Part shown: in pieces, positions 4,897 to 5,501 of the stretch
Position numbering within the stretch: position 1 is the stretch's first letter
Layout of the letters: every line of letters starts with the position of its first letter
From: Acidobacteriota bacterium
Lineage (GTDB): Bacteria > Acidobacteriota > Terriglobia > Bryobacterales > JACQDG01
Assembly: GCA_016201185.1 (NCBI GenBank)
Contig: JACQDG010000177.1
Coordinates: 1 to 5,501 of the forward strand
DNA: 5,501 nt
Direction of reading: 5' to 3'
Program-made: the position numbers and the translations under genes
Notes under the pieces: model-generated
Told to the model about the DNA's origin: nothing
Databases searched by the model: none
Seen by the model: the letters and a program-made list of their open reading frames with translations, nothing else

Positions 4897-5501
4897 TCAG
4901 TCCGCCTCCTGCTTGCGGCCAGGCCCGCGTCTCTTGCCGGGCAGTCCGGCGGGGTTTTCGTGGACCCGCTCCTTCCAGCCGTACTCGAGGCCCCCGGCCA
5001 GCTCTACGCTGCGCTCCCCGAAGCGGTCTCGCAGCCGGTCAGCGACGGCCAGGGCGCGGCGCCACTTGTCTTTTCGGGCCCCGTCCAGCAGGTCCAACTG
5101 GCCCTCCTCGCGGCTCAGGTGGGAAACCTTCACTCCCAGCAGCCGCACCGCCCGGCCCGGCCGGCGGTTCTGGTGGAACAGTTCGCGCACCGCCTCGAAG
5201 ATGGCATTATCGAGTTGCGTGCTCTCGGCCAGCGTCCGGGCCCGCGTGATGGTGGAGAAGTCGCTGTAACGCAGCTTCAATTCGACCGTGCGGCCGTGGA
5301 GGCCCGATTCCCGCATTCGCCGCCCAACCATCTGGGACAGCCGCGCCAGGGTGGCTTCCATCAAGGCGACGTCCGTATTGTCCTTACTATAGGTAGTTTC
5401 GTGGCTGATGGATTTGGCGTCTTCCTCCGCTCCCACCGGCGCGTCGAACCACCCGCCCGCATCCAGACCCCGGGCCTTGCCGGCCAGCGCCAGGCCCCAC
5501 A
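4897..5501 (-). CDS. dinB: DNA polymerase IV, C-terminal part (5' partial)
   Basis: A Y-family translesion polymerase that copies damaged DNA with low fidelity. Only the last 200 residues are visible; the frame runs off the right edge. The fragment begins WGLALAGKARGLDAG (end of the thumb), then KSISHETTY (residues 29-37, the linker into the little-finger domain). The little finger follows, with VELKLRYSDFSTITRARTL as its DNA-binding strands. QLDLL at 134-138 (nt 5086-5100) fits the beta-clamp-binding motif. About 60 more residues follow, including a helix ending RDRFG and a basic tail (KRRGPGRKQEAD). The catalytic palm and fingers lie outside the window. A GTG at 5434-5436 is internal, not a start. 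It precedes cca by 13 bases in the same direction, suggesting one transcript. No LexA-type operator can be assessed because the promoter is outside the window. Confidence 0.92.
   Translation of the reverse strand, partial: WGLALAGKARGLDAGGWFDAPVGAEEDAKSISHETTYSKDNTDVALMEATLARLSQMVGRRMRESGLHGRTVELKLRYSDFSTITRARTLAESTQLDNAIFEAVRELFHQNRRPGRAVRLLGVKVSHLSREEGQLDLLDGARKDKWRRALAVADRLRDRFGERSVELAGGLEYGWKERVHENPAGLPGKRRGPGRKQEAD

Noticed and set aside
4335..5249. Long open frame (304 aa) on the plus strand opposite cca and dinB
   Set aside because: It spans two unrelated real genes and their junction, and its product is low-complexity and rich in Pro, Arg and Gly; typical of an antisense shadow in GC-rich DNA.
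5434..5436. GTG as a start codon for a separate 179-residue gene
   Set aside because: The frame continues upstream to the window edge with residues matching the DinB thumb (WGLALAGKARGLDAG), so this GTG is an internal Val.

Overview
The window is GC-rich and densely coded. It most resembles an Acidobacteriota chromosome, with moderate confidence. The pointers are the form of ComEC (a long soluble loop inside the Competence domain, a fused metallo-beta-lactamase domain), a DUF2007 protein, a stand-alone GvpL/F-family protein and a GxxExxY protein. No rRNA, tRNA, CRISPR array or transposase is visible.

Layout, left to right. (1) Positions 2-1636 (+): the 3' two-thirds of comEC, the DNA-uptake channel, open at the left edge. 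Its metallo-beta-lactamase domain appears to lack an internal block that normally carries a metal-ligand Asp. (2) Positions 1628-2035: a compact cassette holding a GxxExxY (PDDEXK_3) gene. It is bracketed by a perfect 18-bp inverted repeat built from 10-bp CGCCGATG-type units. The cassette fills the whole gap between comEC and the convergent DUF2007 gene, and the comEC stop codon lies inside its left repeat. (3) Positions 2036-2615: a divergent pair, the DUF2007 protein (-) and an 82-residue unknown protein (+), separated by 58 bp. That gap holds a strong promoter whose -10 element reads as TATAAT on both strands. (4) Positions 2642-3271 (-): an orphan GvpL/GvpF-family protein with no other gas-vesicle gene in view. 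(5) Positions 3272-3557: a promoter region followed by a 44-residue single-pass membrane protein (+) with a very good ribosome binding site; its end overlaps the next gene tail-to-tail. (6) Positions 3528-4883 (-): CCA tRNA nucleotidyltransferase with an HD domain. (7) Positions 4897-5501 (-): the C-terminal part of DNA polymerase IV (DinB), open at the right edge, directly upstream of cca in a likely operon.

The genes do not form one pathway. They cover DNA uptake (comEC), tRNA maturation (cca), translesion synthesis (dinB) and several small accessory or unknown genes. The most notable element is the inverted-repeat-bounded GxxExxY cassette: its lower GC, its repeat termini and its tight fit between two gene ends suggest an insertion unit rather than a resident gene.
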